A DNA stretch of 64,000 nt from Syngnathus acus (taxonomy: Eukaryota > Chordata > Actinopteri > Syngnathiformes > Syngnathidae). The position numbers and the translations under genes are program-made. The stretch spans positions 15,993,464 through 16,057,463 of the forward strand of contig NC_051098.1 in NCBI RefSeq assembly GCF_901709675.1. Direction: 5' to 3'. Of the stretch, positions 23,190 through 35,928 are shown piece after piece. Below the pieces are notes generated by a model. That model was not told where the DNA came from, ran no database searches, and saw only the letters and a list, made by a program, of their open reading frames with translations. The first letter of the stretch is position 1; every line of letters begins with the position of its first letter.

Positions 23190-25840
23190 ACCGCCAAGGG
23201 ATCAAGGGAACCTTAAAAAAAGAGATTGCAAACACCTCGGAAAGAGATTTGAACAAACCAACGGAAGGAGGAGTAACAGGAAGTGGGGAAGAGGACATTG
23301 AGGGATCTGCAGTATGAACAGGGAGTTGCTTGGGAGAGGCCATGTGACCCTCCCCTGAGCTTGTATAGAGAGGCCTAGACTAGCCACTTGAATATTCCCT
23401 CTCAGTGTCACTTCAACTGGGAACAACAAGGCGATGAAGAGTGACGCCTTGTCAGAACCTTTTAGACCATGTCACACAGGAGGAACGTCAAAGGAAAACA
23501 CACCATTAGCAGCCCCTCCACCCATTTTTTTTTTTCATCCCCCCCCCCACACTCAAATTCTCATCGCTACACGTGCAAGCCAGTTTCACTCAAGGCTATT
23601 TGCCAAGCACCGTCGTGAAAGAGAAAACTAAAACTCAACCAACCGGATCGGCAGATTGGGGCAAAGGATCATGGCTGCGCTCATGCCTTTGGCATTCAGT
23701 CTACTGTATGCTGCATTACGAAGTTACCCATAAAGTTTTTTTTTTTTTTGCGGGCCCACACCTCAAGTCACCACCCCTATCTGTTGCCAATCAGTCAATG
23801 TGTGTGTGTGTGCGTGTGTCTTTTTGCCTGCTGTGTGTGCGTGTGTTTCATTGATGCAGTTTTCAAAGTAAGGACCTCCCTTGTTCAAAAAGCACTTTTC
23901 TGAGCACTTTCAAGGCACATTTTTTAAATATATATCAATATATATATATAGCTGTGACTTCACTCTCACTCTCTCTTCTGGGAGCACACCACTGACATCC
24001 AGAGGAGCAACTGGGGTATTGCAGCCACTACATGGGCGTTGCGCCACTCTTTCACTGCTGTTTTATTTTCATTTTATTTTTATGAAAGCTTTCTGCGTTT
24101 CACAACTCTTTTTGAGCCAAGGCACATATTTTGCATTTGGAAAAAACATCTCACCGCGCACCAAATAGTGGACTGTAATTGAGATTAACACCTAATAGCT
24201 GTGGGGTGCAGTACACGTGGCTAAATGTTTTTTTTTTTCTTGTTTCATGTGAAATGACAAGCAAGCTGCTGCTCTTACCCACAAAGCATGGCCACTACAC
24301 TGGAGGTAAAAAGTAAATAAATACATAAAAATGCCAGAATACACTTCTAACAGCACAAGACTAAGGTTGCAAGCATTCTAGAAAAAAAAAATGGTATTAC
24401 TGCTTGGACAACGTACACAATATGACACGACTAACATTTTCAATTTAGGAGAAAAAAGTGATGCTTTCTCATAATAGTAAACTTATCTGGTTTGGAAAAA
24501 AAACAACTGTTACAACTGTATTCTCTTAAAATTACAGAATGAGATGATAAATAATACCGAAAAAATGGAGGGTCTTATAAAATGATGACACTATTCTGGT
24601 TATCATACAGGAAATGTATTCTGGTCATTTTTACAAGTATTCTTTTTATTTTGGCCCTTCATGTATGTACCACTGCATATTTTGCCACACTGCCCCTACT
24701 GGCGCTACTCTGCAACTACACCGTTTTTTTTCTCCCCATGAGTAGCTCTGGTTGTTTTTTTTTTTAGAGACACGAACAAACAGTCCATTCATCCATCCGC
24801 ACGACCGGAACGGGGCATCCCGAATTCCCTTCCGCGGCCTTCTGTTACCGTAGAAACCGGCGAGACGGGGGCCCGGAGGATCCATAATCCCAACCGCTTT
24901 TGAAGTGCGTTTTTGTGTAGTTGTTAGGCAGATGCTCACCAAGGTCACCTGAATGGTCCTCACAGGCCGGAAAGCCTTTTAAACAATCACTGAACTCTTA
25001 CAGGCGCTTTTATCACATGACACTACCTATTTAGCCCCTTTTTCTGTGTGTGAGTTTCGATGTGCGCTGAAATTCGGTGTGTGTGTGTATGTTGGATGAG
25101 CTGTCTGCGGCAGACATCCAGACAGCATCGTGATCCAAACAAAGGTGACGGTGAGGAATGTAGCTCCCCTCGTGCTCACTGCCCCCGCCGGGTAAGCCTG
25201 TTTGCTCATTCACATTATTAGGAACAAGAGAAGTGGGATGATTACTTGGGAGAGAGTGTGTGTGTGTGTGTGAGTCTGAAACATGCGTTGAAATGATTGA
25301 GGCAGCCAAAGACTGGACAAAAAAGGTGACAATTGAATATTGAATCAAATGTGAGGTGTTTTTTTTTACCCCCCAAACAATGGTGACAGATGTCTAAGTT
25401 AAAATGAGAACAAGAAAAAAAAAGTATAGGGAAAGGGGTTCTTTATGGTATGTTGGGGTGGGCCGAGGTCTTATACGTTGCCCTTTACTCGGTGGTGACA
25501 TAAAAAAAATCTTTTTGTTTATAGTAAATAAAAATGCTTTTTTTTTTCTTTTATTTGTTTGTTTTGATGCCCACTATAGTGCATGAATTCTTCCCGGATA
25601 AGGAAGTGGAGGGCTTCACCACTCGGACTATTTAAGAGATGATGAAATAAAATATTATGAACTGTTTTGGGGGTGGGGCCATAATGGGAAAAAAAAACAT
25701 GTAATGAAGTTCTGTAAACTGAAAAGATAACACGTCAATTTGCTGACTTTGGTCATTTGTCTCGATGGGAATGATGTATACAGCAAGGCCTTATGTGATC
25801 TGTATCATAGTTAATAAATGAAATCTTGTACAAAGGTGAC
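23190..25840 (+). other. arhgap35: arhgap35 3'UTR (inferred)
   Basis: About 2.65 kb from the stop codon to the first convincing poly(A) signal with a downstream GT-rich element. It has short (TA)n and (GT)n runs (23925-23950, 23798-23820, 25076-25090) and no protein-like ORF. AATAAA also occurs at 24316, 25527 and 25646, so shorter isoforms are possible. The 3' boundary is inferred, not demonstrated. Confidence 0.55.
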
Positions 25841-25860
25841 TTTGTGGCTCGTGTAAATGC
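25813..25860 (+). terminator. Likely arhgap35 poly(A) signal and cleavage region
   Basis: AATAAA at 25813-25818 is followed after about 20 bases by the GT-rich stretch GTGACTTTGTGGCTCGTGT, the classical arrangement of a vertebrate cleavage/polyadenylation site. Cleavage would fall near 25832-25840. Confidence 0.5.
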
Positions 25861-26013
25861 AAAACAAATCCATTTTTTTGTATGTAAGGTAGTTGTACTC
25901 TTATTTCTACCAGTGTAGGTTAGACTAATACAATTACAACTGTTTTGTAATACCAAGAGAGAAAACAAGTAAAGTGACGCTGCCATAAGAAGAGTTGGGA
26001 ATTGCCTTTAAAT

Positions 26014-26030
26014 GCCACAAGATGGCAGCA
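26014..26030 (+). promoter_or_regulatory. CTCF-like motif just beyond arhgap35
   Basis: GCCACAAGATGGCAGCA fits the CTCF consensus (CCA.NAGATGGCAG) on the + strand, about 180 bases after the inferred poly(A) site. This would be a plausible boundary element at the gene's 3' end. Binding is not shown. Confidence 0.45.
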
Positions 26031-28029
26031 AAGCTTTTCTATTACACATTTAGATTGATTTAGTTTCGTCAACGTAAAGGATCAACCCCTTGCACATGGC
26101 ATGTACACAATTATGAGCCCATGTTACATGCATACATTCATCAGTTAAATTCAACTTTAAATGAGGCTCACCTAGCTTGACATTACACATGGGCAAACCA
26201 AATCATTCAACTTCCATTTTGATTGAAAATCTACTATTTTTCCAACAATTAGTTCACTGATTGCCTGATAACTGGCTTTATTGTTAACAAGCAGATGTTC
26301 ATCTGGAAAGGGTGACCCCCCCTCGTCCCTGACTACCAGTTTAGGGTGACATGAGGACTCTCGGTTCCCCATGTGGACGATGTCAAGGCCTGGCTGCCAT
26401 TTGGCGCTGCCCTCATCTGCCCTTTTCATTGAGTCACAGCAAAGGAAATCCATGCGTGTGACCTTTGTGCTGTCTATCTCTCTCTCTCTCCCGCTCCCTC
26501 TCTCTCTCCATCCTGGCATGTGAAAAGGTCAGGCAAGGATACACACAGGACACACGACCCTTCAACTTTAACCTTTAAGGTGGTGCAATGGACAGACAGG
26601 AATGTGCAGTCTTCAACTGGGGTCAATACAATCATTCTCAGGAATTAGGTGTTACATACATACTGGGAATTTGATTCAGTACAGCTACAGCCAACAACTG
26701 TCAAAAGAAACCTACCACGGCAAAGACAATTGGAAAAAAAAATCTAAAAGAAAAAGTGTATTTTAAAAATTCAAAATTGACATTGAAATAAAATTTTAAT
26801 TTATCGTGAAAATTAAAATGTAATGGGTGTATGTATTTTGCAGTGAGAACTAATACATTGCAATATTTTATAGGATACATTGTTAAAATGATGAGGACCA
26901 TTTATGTATGACTAGATTAAATATGTTTTATTTAAAATGCATAAAACGTTTTTGGCACGTGTTTACATTTTTAAATCCACTACAATCGTATTTTGCATGT
27001 AAATACTGCACTGCATTTTCATGCTGTGGTGTCATGTAAATCTCATCCACTAGGGGTCTCCCTCGTCCCACACGACCAAAACTCTTGCTGTTTTGGGGGC
27101 CACCATTGTCTTGTACCTGCTCGCTCGCTCGCTGGTTTGTCTTCCAGGCGACGGCTGCAAACACAAGCTCATTGATCGGCTCAAAGATGCGGAAGTGAGT
27201 CGCTCGTTCGGCGAGGCATCGAGATGAAAGACGACGAGGCCTTTGCTGCTCCTCCACTAATAGTCTCGACCAACTTCAAAAGTCAAAGACAAGATAAGTT
27301 GCAGTTCTCGCACTCATTTCAGTCCAAGCGCAAATCAACGATTGCACTCACAAGAATCCTTAACCCAAGGTTAAAACAAAAACACCTAACATTTCAGCAA
27401 ACAATATAAAACCAATAAAACACCGAGTGCCGGAGTAGAATAGAAAGAAATCAAACAAGCTTGCAACTCTCGGTGAGGGAGCACCAAGGAGAAAAAAAGG
27501 ATTTTTAAAAGTGATTTCAAAACTGCAAGGGTGGGGCTTGGTTCCACAAATTGGGAGCCATTAACGCAATCCCGTATTTTCTCTTATTTTGTGAACTAAC
27601 TACCAAAAAATCACACCTAACGCAAAATGTGTTTTTCAGATTAGACAACCCGATTTTTGTCAGCCTCTTCCTGAATCAAGTCTTCACCTGTGCACCAAGA
27701 CGACAGAACAGTTCATGCATGTCAAGCAAGGTGGGAGCTCTCAAAACGATCATGATAGATTAGGCATCTTGATATCGTTTTAAGTGAACGATTTAAGACT
27801 AAATGGAAGAAAAGTTATTTTGTTGACCCTGGAAATCTCGGGGCCTCGGGCAGCTTCTTCGTCTGCCAAATTGTTAGTCTCGCCCTGTGCACACCGAAAC
27901 CTCTACGGTAGATTTTACCATTTGAAAAATTGCATTGTACTACATTGCGCACCCCATTTGATTTCGACTAATTGCTCAGCCCTACTTCACCCCACCGGGC
28001 TTAAATAAGAAGCGTTGCGAAGGAAGGAA

Positions 28030-28490
28030 GGCGACACGCTGATCCACCATGACGAGTCGAGGCACGTAGCCGCGCTCAAGCGTGTCTTTGTGCGGCTCGG
28101 CCGGCCGGCCGGCCGGCGCAGCTGCGCCGCCTATTGAATTGTGATGCGGGCCGGGCATCTACAGGTGGAAATGCTCTTATCAATACGGCCTGTCCGAGCC
28201 TGACCGCCGGCCGATCCGTCTCATTGATGATTTCGGGTGCCCCCCCTCCTTCTTCCTCCACCCCGCGGGAGCGCCATTGATTCACGTCTGGGCCATAGTG
28301 GTGCTATTTCCATATTGATAACTGGATGGATGACGACGCTTCGGGAACAAGCTGCTGCTATTGAGCTGCTTCGCTTGATGGGTTTATGCCCGCTGCTCAT
28401 AATAGCTCTTCTTCTAGAACATTTATTTATGCAAATGCGCGACAATAATGGGGATTAATCAGTGACTTCATGTCTGCTTTTTATTGATAC
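28030..28490. promoter_or_regulatory. Candidate developmental enhancer
   Basis: A stretch without microsatellites apart from a (CCGG)n run at about 28100-28120. It contains CATCTACAGGTGGAAATG (E-box) and, within 32 bases, an octamer ATGCAAAT (28429-28436), ACAATAATGG (SOX-like, 28442-28451) and GGATTAATC (OTX/homeodomain-like, 28452-28460). The dense POU/SOX/homeodomain grouping is typical of neural enhancers. Function is inferred from motifs only. Confidence 0.35.
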
Positions 28491-29206
28491 ACGAGTAAAT
28501 AATTGTAAAATGGCACCTCACGCACACCTGTATAAAATCCTCAGGGAAAGAGACCGAGCCGCAATGGAATTTTCATAAATAATTGTTGCTTTCCGAAACG
28601 GTGATTAGCATTTCCTTTATGAAACACTTAGCTAGCCTTTCAAATCTTCCAACATTGCAGTACCCGCTCCTGGTTTTTAATTCGGTGGGAATCCGCCGCT
28701 AGCTCCGACCAACGTAGCGGTTAGTGCTACAACGGTTAGCGTCTCAGTGTTTGCCCCAAATTGCGGGCTGGCTCCACGCCATGATAACGTGACTTCCCGC
28801 TCGTGGACAAGTTTAGCGATGTCACGAAGCAAACGTTAGATTTGTGATTGGATGAGCGACTCATAAACTGGAAGTGGATCAAGTGAGCTTGTTTTGATAC
28901 TTGTGGCTGAGTCCAAATATTGACTGTAATTATGACCTCACTCCGGTAGCAAAGGTTTGCTTCGACTTGGAAATTGCCGTTACTTTGCCGCCGTAATGGC
29001 GCTCGCTCATAAAACAAGGACCCCCCTCCAGTTTCGCCTCAGACTGCGCTGCATTATTGATAGAAAGCAAGGACATGGAGGACACGGCAATAGCGGCTGC
29101 TCATATGAGTCAGTTACACATTGTAGCTGTTCTCAGTCGACAGCAGAGAATCCAACCCCCAAAAATTTCAAAGGCTGTCTATTAAATACTTGCCGCTGAA
29201 AACGAA

Positions 29207-29291
29207 CCATCCATTTTTTATCGCGCTTGTCCTCATTAAGGTCAGCGCCGGAGCCAATCCCGACTGATTTAAGCGAAAAGTTTGGTCGGGT
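29207..29291 (+). repeat. Fish SINE-like or interspersed repeat fragment
   Basis: The run CCATCCATTTTTTATCGCGC, then TTGTCCTCATTAAGGTC and AGCCAATCCCGACTGA, corresponds phrase by phrase to a very common teleost repeat (CCATCCATTTTCTATACCGC, TTATCCTCATTAGGGTC, AGCCTATCCCAGCTGA, from memory). It is diverged by roughly 20%, so old. Confidence 0.6.
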
Positions 29292-30330
29292 AAACAAATT
29301 AGCTTTGTGACAGCATCATTGATGAGTGTAAATGTTCGTTAAAGAGGTGACAAGTAAGCGTCTTAGATGGCAAAATTGAGGGTGTGACTTGGATGAGCCG
29401 ACACAAAGCTCCCCCCAAAAAGAGGAAATGACCTTTTTGTTCTCGGCACAGAAGCAAAGGCAGAATGATATTAACATTTAAATCAGGTCGCTCAGTAAAA
29501 TGTGCCACAAGGTTGCATGACAATCAGCATCGTTTGTCAGTCAAGAGTTTCCCGATCGATACTTTGATAAAAGCGCCCGGATATAACCTGCAAGTGTCCT
29601 GCCTTGTTTAGGCGTGCGGCAATGTTTTATTTGTATTTTTTGCCCCGTGATATCCGGACTATCTCTTTATTTGAAAGTGGTTCGTCAGTCCCCTTTGTTG
29701 GCTCAAGCGCACTCGCCGCATAATGCGCAACAACTCCGCCGAGAGCTCGGAGTTGTGAACCCAATTTTGAAGACATCCTAATTTAAAGGACAAGGAGACA
29801 ACAGCAGGATTCGGCGGGCCGTGAGGAAAAAAAAGACCCCCCCCCCCCCCCCTTGTGCTTGTTGGGTCACTGCTTTGAGACAGGCACATGGGCTGGAGGT
29901 CAACGTGACGCGGATCAGGGGCGCCGACATATACGCGGGCTGATTACCTCCCCTCAAGTGGAAAAAAAAATGCAAATAATAAATGTATGAGCAACGTGCT
30001 TGTTTTTGTGCTTGATTAATTATGCCGTTTAATTCCACATCCACCATGCTGCTCCTCCATATAATTTCCCAGTGGTCTCGGCTGTTTCTTCTCTCACTCT
30101 CTGTTCCTTCCCTCCCTCCCTCCTCATGGCAAAATGAATCATGGATCCGACCATGTGTACCCGTGGGAGCGCCGTGAGCCGGCGCGCGGGCTGACCGATC
30201 GTGGGCATCGGCGATGGAAGGAGTCTTCCTGTTTGGATAAAGCGTGTAACGCTCGTGCCCATTTGAATTGCTGCGTGATAGACTTTACTTTGCATCAATA
30301 CTAATCACGTGTTTATAACATCTGTAAGTA

Positions 30331-30670
30331 GTACAGAAATCTAAACATTGAATTATACAAGCTCTCTAAATCATTAATCAATCATCAAAATATCATATTT
30401 ATCAAATCGTTTGATAATCGATTAATAATCGAGTCGTCGTTGCACCTCTTCTTTTTTCCTCAATTAAACGATTGATGCATTAGAAGATGAGCAAAAGTCT
30501 ATTCCAATCTTTGAGGAGTACAGAAATCTAAAAATGAAATTATATAAGCTCGCTAAATGATGAATCAATGATCAAGATATCATATTTATCAAATTGATTA
30601 ATAGTCATCTTTGCACCTCTTTTCTTTCCCAATTAAATGATGGATGCATTAGAAGATAAGCAAAAGTCTA
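30331..30670 (+). repeat. Diverged direct tandem duplication, about 170-187 bp unit
   Basis: Copy 1 starts with GTACAGAAATCTA at 30331 and ends GCAAAAGTCT at 30500. Copy 2 starts with the same string at 30518 and ends GCAAAAGTCT at 30669. They share ATCATATTTATCAAAT, TTGCACCTCTT and GATGCATTAGAAGAT blocks, and copy 2 lacks about 18 bases around the ATCGATTAATAATCGAG part. Probably two tandem pieces of an old interspersed repeat. Confidence 0.75.
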
Positions 30671-32136
30671 ATACCCCTCCATGTTGTGTTCAACAGCTCC
30701 CCCTGTCGGTGGTGTGTTTTTAACGTGAGGCCCGATGGGACCCTGACGGCGCTCCTCTTCCCATCCCGGCCGACCTCCTCCTCAGCCTCCTGACAGTTCC
30801 AGGTTAGCCCTCTCTTCACTTTCCCCCTTGGCCCTCTTCTTCTCTGCCCTCCCGCTTTCCTCTCCGAACCTCCCGTGGGGCTCCCCGTAGAGAGCGCCTC
30901 TCAGATCCAGAGCCCCCCGCCAAAGCCCGCCCTAATCCTCCCCATCGATCGCCCTGAGAATTTCCCTTCCCGGCGCAGCGGGCGCCGCTCGCCGCCATTC
31001 GCGCGCGCGCCTGGGCCGTGAGCTCTTTTCATTTGGAGACAAAATGGGCGCAGGCACATTACCTGCGTCCTCTCTCATCTTCTTCACGCTGCTTGACGAG
31101 GCGGTTAGAGAGGGCGGGCGGCGTGTTGCTCGGCTCTTTCTTCAATTCACTCGGACGTGACTGGTCTTCCTGTAAACAGTTTTCTCCAACACCACTTAGG
31201 CTGCATCACTGGGATTTGTTGTGGAGTGTACACCAAATTACACCGTGCGCTGCAATTTGCTACCATCCCGTTTTGGTGTTTTTACTCACAAGGGGACCAA
31301 ATGAAGTTATCTAAAGTGTCCTTTTTTTTTGTTGTTGAAATAGTTAGCTTGGATAAATTACAGCTCACCTGCCATCCTAATGAAGATAGAGAAAGCATTT
31401 TGGTTTTCCAAACTACTTTGTATGACTTTTGCTTGTTTAAGCCAACTAATGATCAAATTCTTTCGATGAAAATGCAAAATGTGGTCAATTTATTTGGCGG
31501 GCCAATGTTGACACTAATACTTTGGCTAGTTAGCATGTTTGTGCTAATGATGCTAACTACTACTAACACTTTATTGCGAAACTATTTGTGTTGGCGGATG
31601 AAGTAAATAAAAACATCACAATGTGTTTACCGATTATGATTCAAATGACAAAAGTGAGAAGAAAATGCAGCCGGCCGTCATTTTTTTCCGTTTTATCTAG
31701 TTCAAATGGCTCCAGCGCTAAAACGTCTACAAATGAGCAATAGCGTCTCCAAACGGAGGTAATTACACTTATTACCCTTTTTGTCCCCTCATGGGATAAG
31801 GGAGTCATTTATTTCTCTAAACTAGCAAAGTATACGCCACGCTCGGCGATTAATTGGGGTTGGCCACTATTTGAAGAAAGGCTGTAATCAAATAGTAGTT
31901 GTGTTTTATGCTTTGTATTCAGTCTTGAGCATGCATTTTGTTACAGCTGCGATTGTTTTGAAAGTGCCCCATAAATATATTTGAGCTTCACAGTGGTAGT
32001 AGCGCGCAGCTGAGACGCAACATGAGCATGCATCATTACTAGAATCCTCCTGGGAAGAGCCCCCAACCAACAGTCTATCCTGTGTAACATACTTGGTCAT
32101 CATTTATTTATTTACAAGGCGAGCTCAGCCGCCTCT

Positions 32137-32167
<31 letters not shown>

Positions 32168-32787
32168 CTTTTACCGCCAGAGTGGATGTGTTTCTTCCTT
32201 CTATGTTTTCTGTCTGTTTATGAACAACACGGATTGGGAACAATAGATGATTAAACCTCATACGTTATTAACACGTTGGCTGCGCTGCCGGCATGCTAAG
32301 TAACCGTTGGGGTTGATCCCAGGAAGGCGGAGTGGAGCCTCCAAAATTGAATGTCTTGGAGTTTGTCAAAATGTCAAGTTTGACCAGAATTTTGCTTTAA
32401 TGTTCGAAGTCCTGTTTTAATCCGACACTTTTTGTTTATTCAATGTTGGCAAGTGTTATAATCGGCGGCGATGATGGCCACTAGTCATGTGGATGACTTA
32501 AGACAAGTCAGAAGAAGAGTTCCATAACATTAGTGGGTGATTTTAACAAAGTGATTTGAATGAAATTATAGAAGAATAATTTCCAGCTGCATTTTGAACT
32601 GATGATCTTCAAAATACACACACAACCATTTAAGTTGGTCATACTCAAGCTTTCATAGGACTTTTTTTTTTTACAAGACTTTTTTTATTGGAGGCTCTGA
32701 GCTTTTGTCACTTAGTGCTGATTTACTTTAGGCAAACAACACAGGCAATAAGCAGACATAAAAAAACAAAGGCCGTTTAACCAATAT

Positions 32788-32842
32788 AATAATAATAATA
32801 GTAATAATAATAGTAATAATAATGATGATGATAATAATAATG
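32788..32842. repeat. (AAT)n-type microsatellite
   Basis: Imperfect trinucleotide tract of AAT units interrupted by AGT and GATGATG. It lies in AT-rich intergenic DNA. Confidence 0.9.
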
Positions 32843-34493
32843 GTGAACTGCAATATAGCAGGGAACACTATAAACTGTAATTTGTTTCATCCCTACATAC
32901 AGTCTATTCCAAATCTCAATGGAACATTTTGCTTTGAAGGTCAAGCAAATCAATAGAGTAAAAAAGAGCTTAGCACATTTCTGAATTGGCCCTAGAGTTG
33001 GAAAGTTATTTTTTCTAATCTAACCAAGCCCGCCCAGCTAAAGCTCCTCAGTCCATCATCCTCAAGCGCCCTTCGTTTATTTTTTACCTGCACAGAACAC
33101 ACAGTCGGCTTTCACCCCCTCAGTCCTAGCCCTCCATACTTCACTGCTCTTTCCCTCAGCCCTCCCCCTTTCCCCGACTCTGCTCCCCTCCTCTCATGTC
33201 CCCCCCCAGCCCTCTGCCCCCCTCCCTCCTCTGCCGCTTTCTCTTTATTAATTTATTGGGTTGTTATTCTCCTTGCCTGGCTCCGCTAATGAAGGCGGGA
33301 TGCAGATGAGGGCGAAGGTCGTCTCCGTAGCGATCGACCCCGTCGCCCCGCAGCATGGCACTCTGACTGGCATGGGTCAGTGGCAGCTGTCAATCAAAAC
33401 ACGCACACATTCACCTGAGCAGGCATACGTGCGTTTTTTTATAGTTGGCCACAATTTGCGCCATCGTTTTCTGTTCCTTAAAACTTAAGCAGAGTTACGG
33501 AACACATCAAGTGCAGCATCACTTCCTTTCAAATGACCTTCATAGGTGGGAAAGTAAAGTTTACAGTCATCAATTTTTGTACAGCATACCCATCTATCAC
33601 CTGTCAAGTCAACATGATGCAACACGGCAGACGTCAAGTCAACTCGTAAAGTATCTTACATAAAACATTTTGCACATCCATCAGGGAAGGATCCATCATC
33701 CTGCCCGTTGCGTTGGTTTAATTAATAAAGTGGCCAGAGGGTTTTCGACGCTTAACTATTTCGTATTTTTTTTATTATTAGATGAATTATACTCACACTG
33801 CTGGATCCCTGACTTAGATTCTGGGCCACCGACAGGTAAAATCCCTCACTAATCCACTGAAAAGTCATCACGACTGAATATATTTCTCAAAAGCCACTTG
33901 ATGAGTTTTGTAATTCTCCTGATTTGAAATGTTGAAAATGGAAAGGTTTTCTGTAAATAACTCTGGGGGAAAACGAATTCCCTGTGCTTCATTTTGTATG
34001 CAAATTAAGAGATGTTAGCACACAAAGTCTTGTTAAACAAGAGCACAATAAGCCTCGTTTAGCATTTAGCACAAAGGTCTCCAGCGCAGAATCACAGCTT
34101 TCGATTCGTCTTTGTGTCTGTCTCTTTGTTCTCCCGTCAGTGCGTGTGTCTACCTGCTGCCCAAATTACGTTTTTATCGCTCCAGCAATGTAGCAAAGTT
34201 AGCTAGTCTATACTGAATAATCGATTAATTCTGTCGTTCTCGGTCTCGCCACTCGTTAGCATTGTACTAAATGTTAATAGCATGCTAGTTCCCAGTTCAG
34301 GCTTTTTGTATGTCCATTTGTAGCTTCCTTCTGTCCATCAATGAAATTAGTTTTACATTTGTCCAACAAGCTACCAAGTTTGGCTGTACTGGATGTATGT
34401 CCATCTTTCCGTCTGTCCGCCCTTCAAACTAGTTTTCTATCCGTCTAGCACGCTTGGAAGTTTAGCTAGCACTGTATGTAGCATGTGCTCATT

Positions 34494-35928
34494 GTGTGAA
34501 GGCGATGGCCTTCACACATATGTTATTCTACACCATTCTCTATTATTATTATTATTATTATTCTTCTATTTTATTCTCCACACTTTTTTGACACGCTTCT
34601 TCTTCCACAAAATTCATCCGATTCACTCCATTCCACTTTTCACGTATTCCAAATATTCACGACACGAGCGCTTCCATTTTTCTCGTTCCGAAAATTTTCC
34701 GTTTTCGCAAAATTCCCAGAATTCCGACAAATTTTTCCCCATTCATTCTTAATGTCACATTCGACATTTCACAAAATTTCGTTTTTCACCTCTCATTTCT
34801 ACATTTTTCAACCGATTCAACCCATTCCAACTTTCAACTGTTCAACCTTTTGCCTACCTATTCCACAACTTCCCACTTACCAAAAACTCCACATCTTTTA
34901 TTTTGAAATTCAACCAAAATTCTCTAAAATTCCGTTTTTCTACTCTAATTTCTACATTTTTCAACCGATTCAACCCATTCCAACTTTCAACTGTTCATCT
35001 TTTGCCTACCTATTCCACAACTTCCCACTTACCAAAAACTTCACATCTTTTATTTTGAAATTCAACCAAAATTCTCTAAAATTCCGTTTTTCTACTCTAA
35101 TTTCTACATTTTTCAACCGATTCAACCCATTCCAACTTTCAACTGTTCATCTTTTGCCTACCTATTCCACAACTTCCCACTTACCAAAAACTTCACATCT
35201 TTTATTTTGAAATTCAACCAAAATTCTCTAAAATTCCGTTTTTCTACTCTAATTTCTACATTTTTCAACCGATTCAACCCATTCCAACTTTCAACTGTTC
35301 ATCTTTTGCCTACCTATTCCACAACTTCCCACTTCCCAAAAACTTCACATCTTTTATTTTGAAATTCACACCCAATTCTCCAATATTCCCTTTTTCCCTT
35401 CTCATTTCTACATTTTTCAACCGATTCAACCCATTCCAACTTTCAACTGTTCATTATCTTTCTACCTATTCCACAACTTACCAAAAACTTCACATCTTTT
35501 ATTTTGAAATTCACACCCAATTCCTTTTCCCTTCTCATTTCTACATTTTTCAACCGATTCAACCCATTCCAACTTTCAACTGTTCATCATTTTTCTACCT
35601 ATTCCACAACTTCCCACTTACCAAAAACTTCACATCTTTTATTTTGAAATTCACACCCAATTCCTTTTTCCCTTCTCATTTCTACATTTTTCAACCGATT
35701 CAACCCATTCCAACTTTCAACTGTTCATCTTTTGCCTACCTATTCCACAACTTCCCACTTACCAAAAACTTCACATCTTTTATTTTGAAATTCAACACAA
35801 ATTCTCCAAAATTTCTACATTTCTCAAGTAATTCAACACGTTTCAACGTCATTCGGCAGCATTCCCCGAAGAAGTGATTCATACATTTCGCCTTCACACG
35901 CAATTTCTCCAGAAATTGCACATTCTAG
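34494..35928 (+). mobile_element. Non-autonomous Helentron-type (HINE-like) element with internal minisatellite
   Basis: Seen in sequence: a 12-base repeat GTGTGAAGGCGA at 34494-34505 recurs inverted as TCGCCTTCACAC at 35888-35899. The left copy lies in a perfect 10-bp-stem hairpin (34494-34517). An ATT microsatellite follows (about 34541-34562). Seven tandem units fill the interior, and a perfect 9-bp-stem hairpin (35900-35919) abuts the right copy, 5 bases before CTAG (35925-35928). Subterminal inverted repeats, a microsatellite, a central tandem array and a 3' terminal hairpin are the diagnostic layout of Helentron-associated elements such as Drosophila DINE-1. It encodes no Rep/helicase, so it would need a helper. 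Exact ends are uncertain by a few bases. Confidence 0.65.
34786..35830 (+). repeat. Minisatellite, about 7 units of 152 bp (later units 133 and 141 bp)
   Basis: CAACCGATTCAACCCATTCC occurs at 34809, 34962, 35114, 35266, 35418, 35551 and 35692, giving spacings of 153, 152, 152, 152, 133 and 141. Units 2-4 are almost identical; units 5-7 differ by shared changes (ACACCCAATTC) and small deletions. The array is pyrimidine/A-rich on the + strand and open in one frame for hundreds of bases, which reflects the composition rather than a gene. Confidence 0.95.

Larger units (their letters stand above)
25860..34490. other. Gene-free interval downstream of arhgap35
   Basis: No protein-like exon was recognised. 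Contents: a CTCF-like motif (26014-26030), CpG-richer low-repeat blocks (28030-28490 and 30720-31140) with homeodomain/POU/SOX-type motifs, a fish SINE-like fragment (29207-29291), a diverged tandem duplication (30331-30670), an (AAT)n tract (32788-32842), poly-C runs and GT runs. The sequence 27310-27800 may be a decayed interspersed repeat, but I cannot name it. Confidence 0.65.

Noticed and set aside
34752-35877. Plus-strand ORFs of 152 and 172 codons with a repeated peptide
   Set aside because: They are translations of the 152-bp minisatellite units; open because the sequence is poor in G, not because of selection. No start context or similarity supports a gene.
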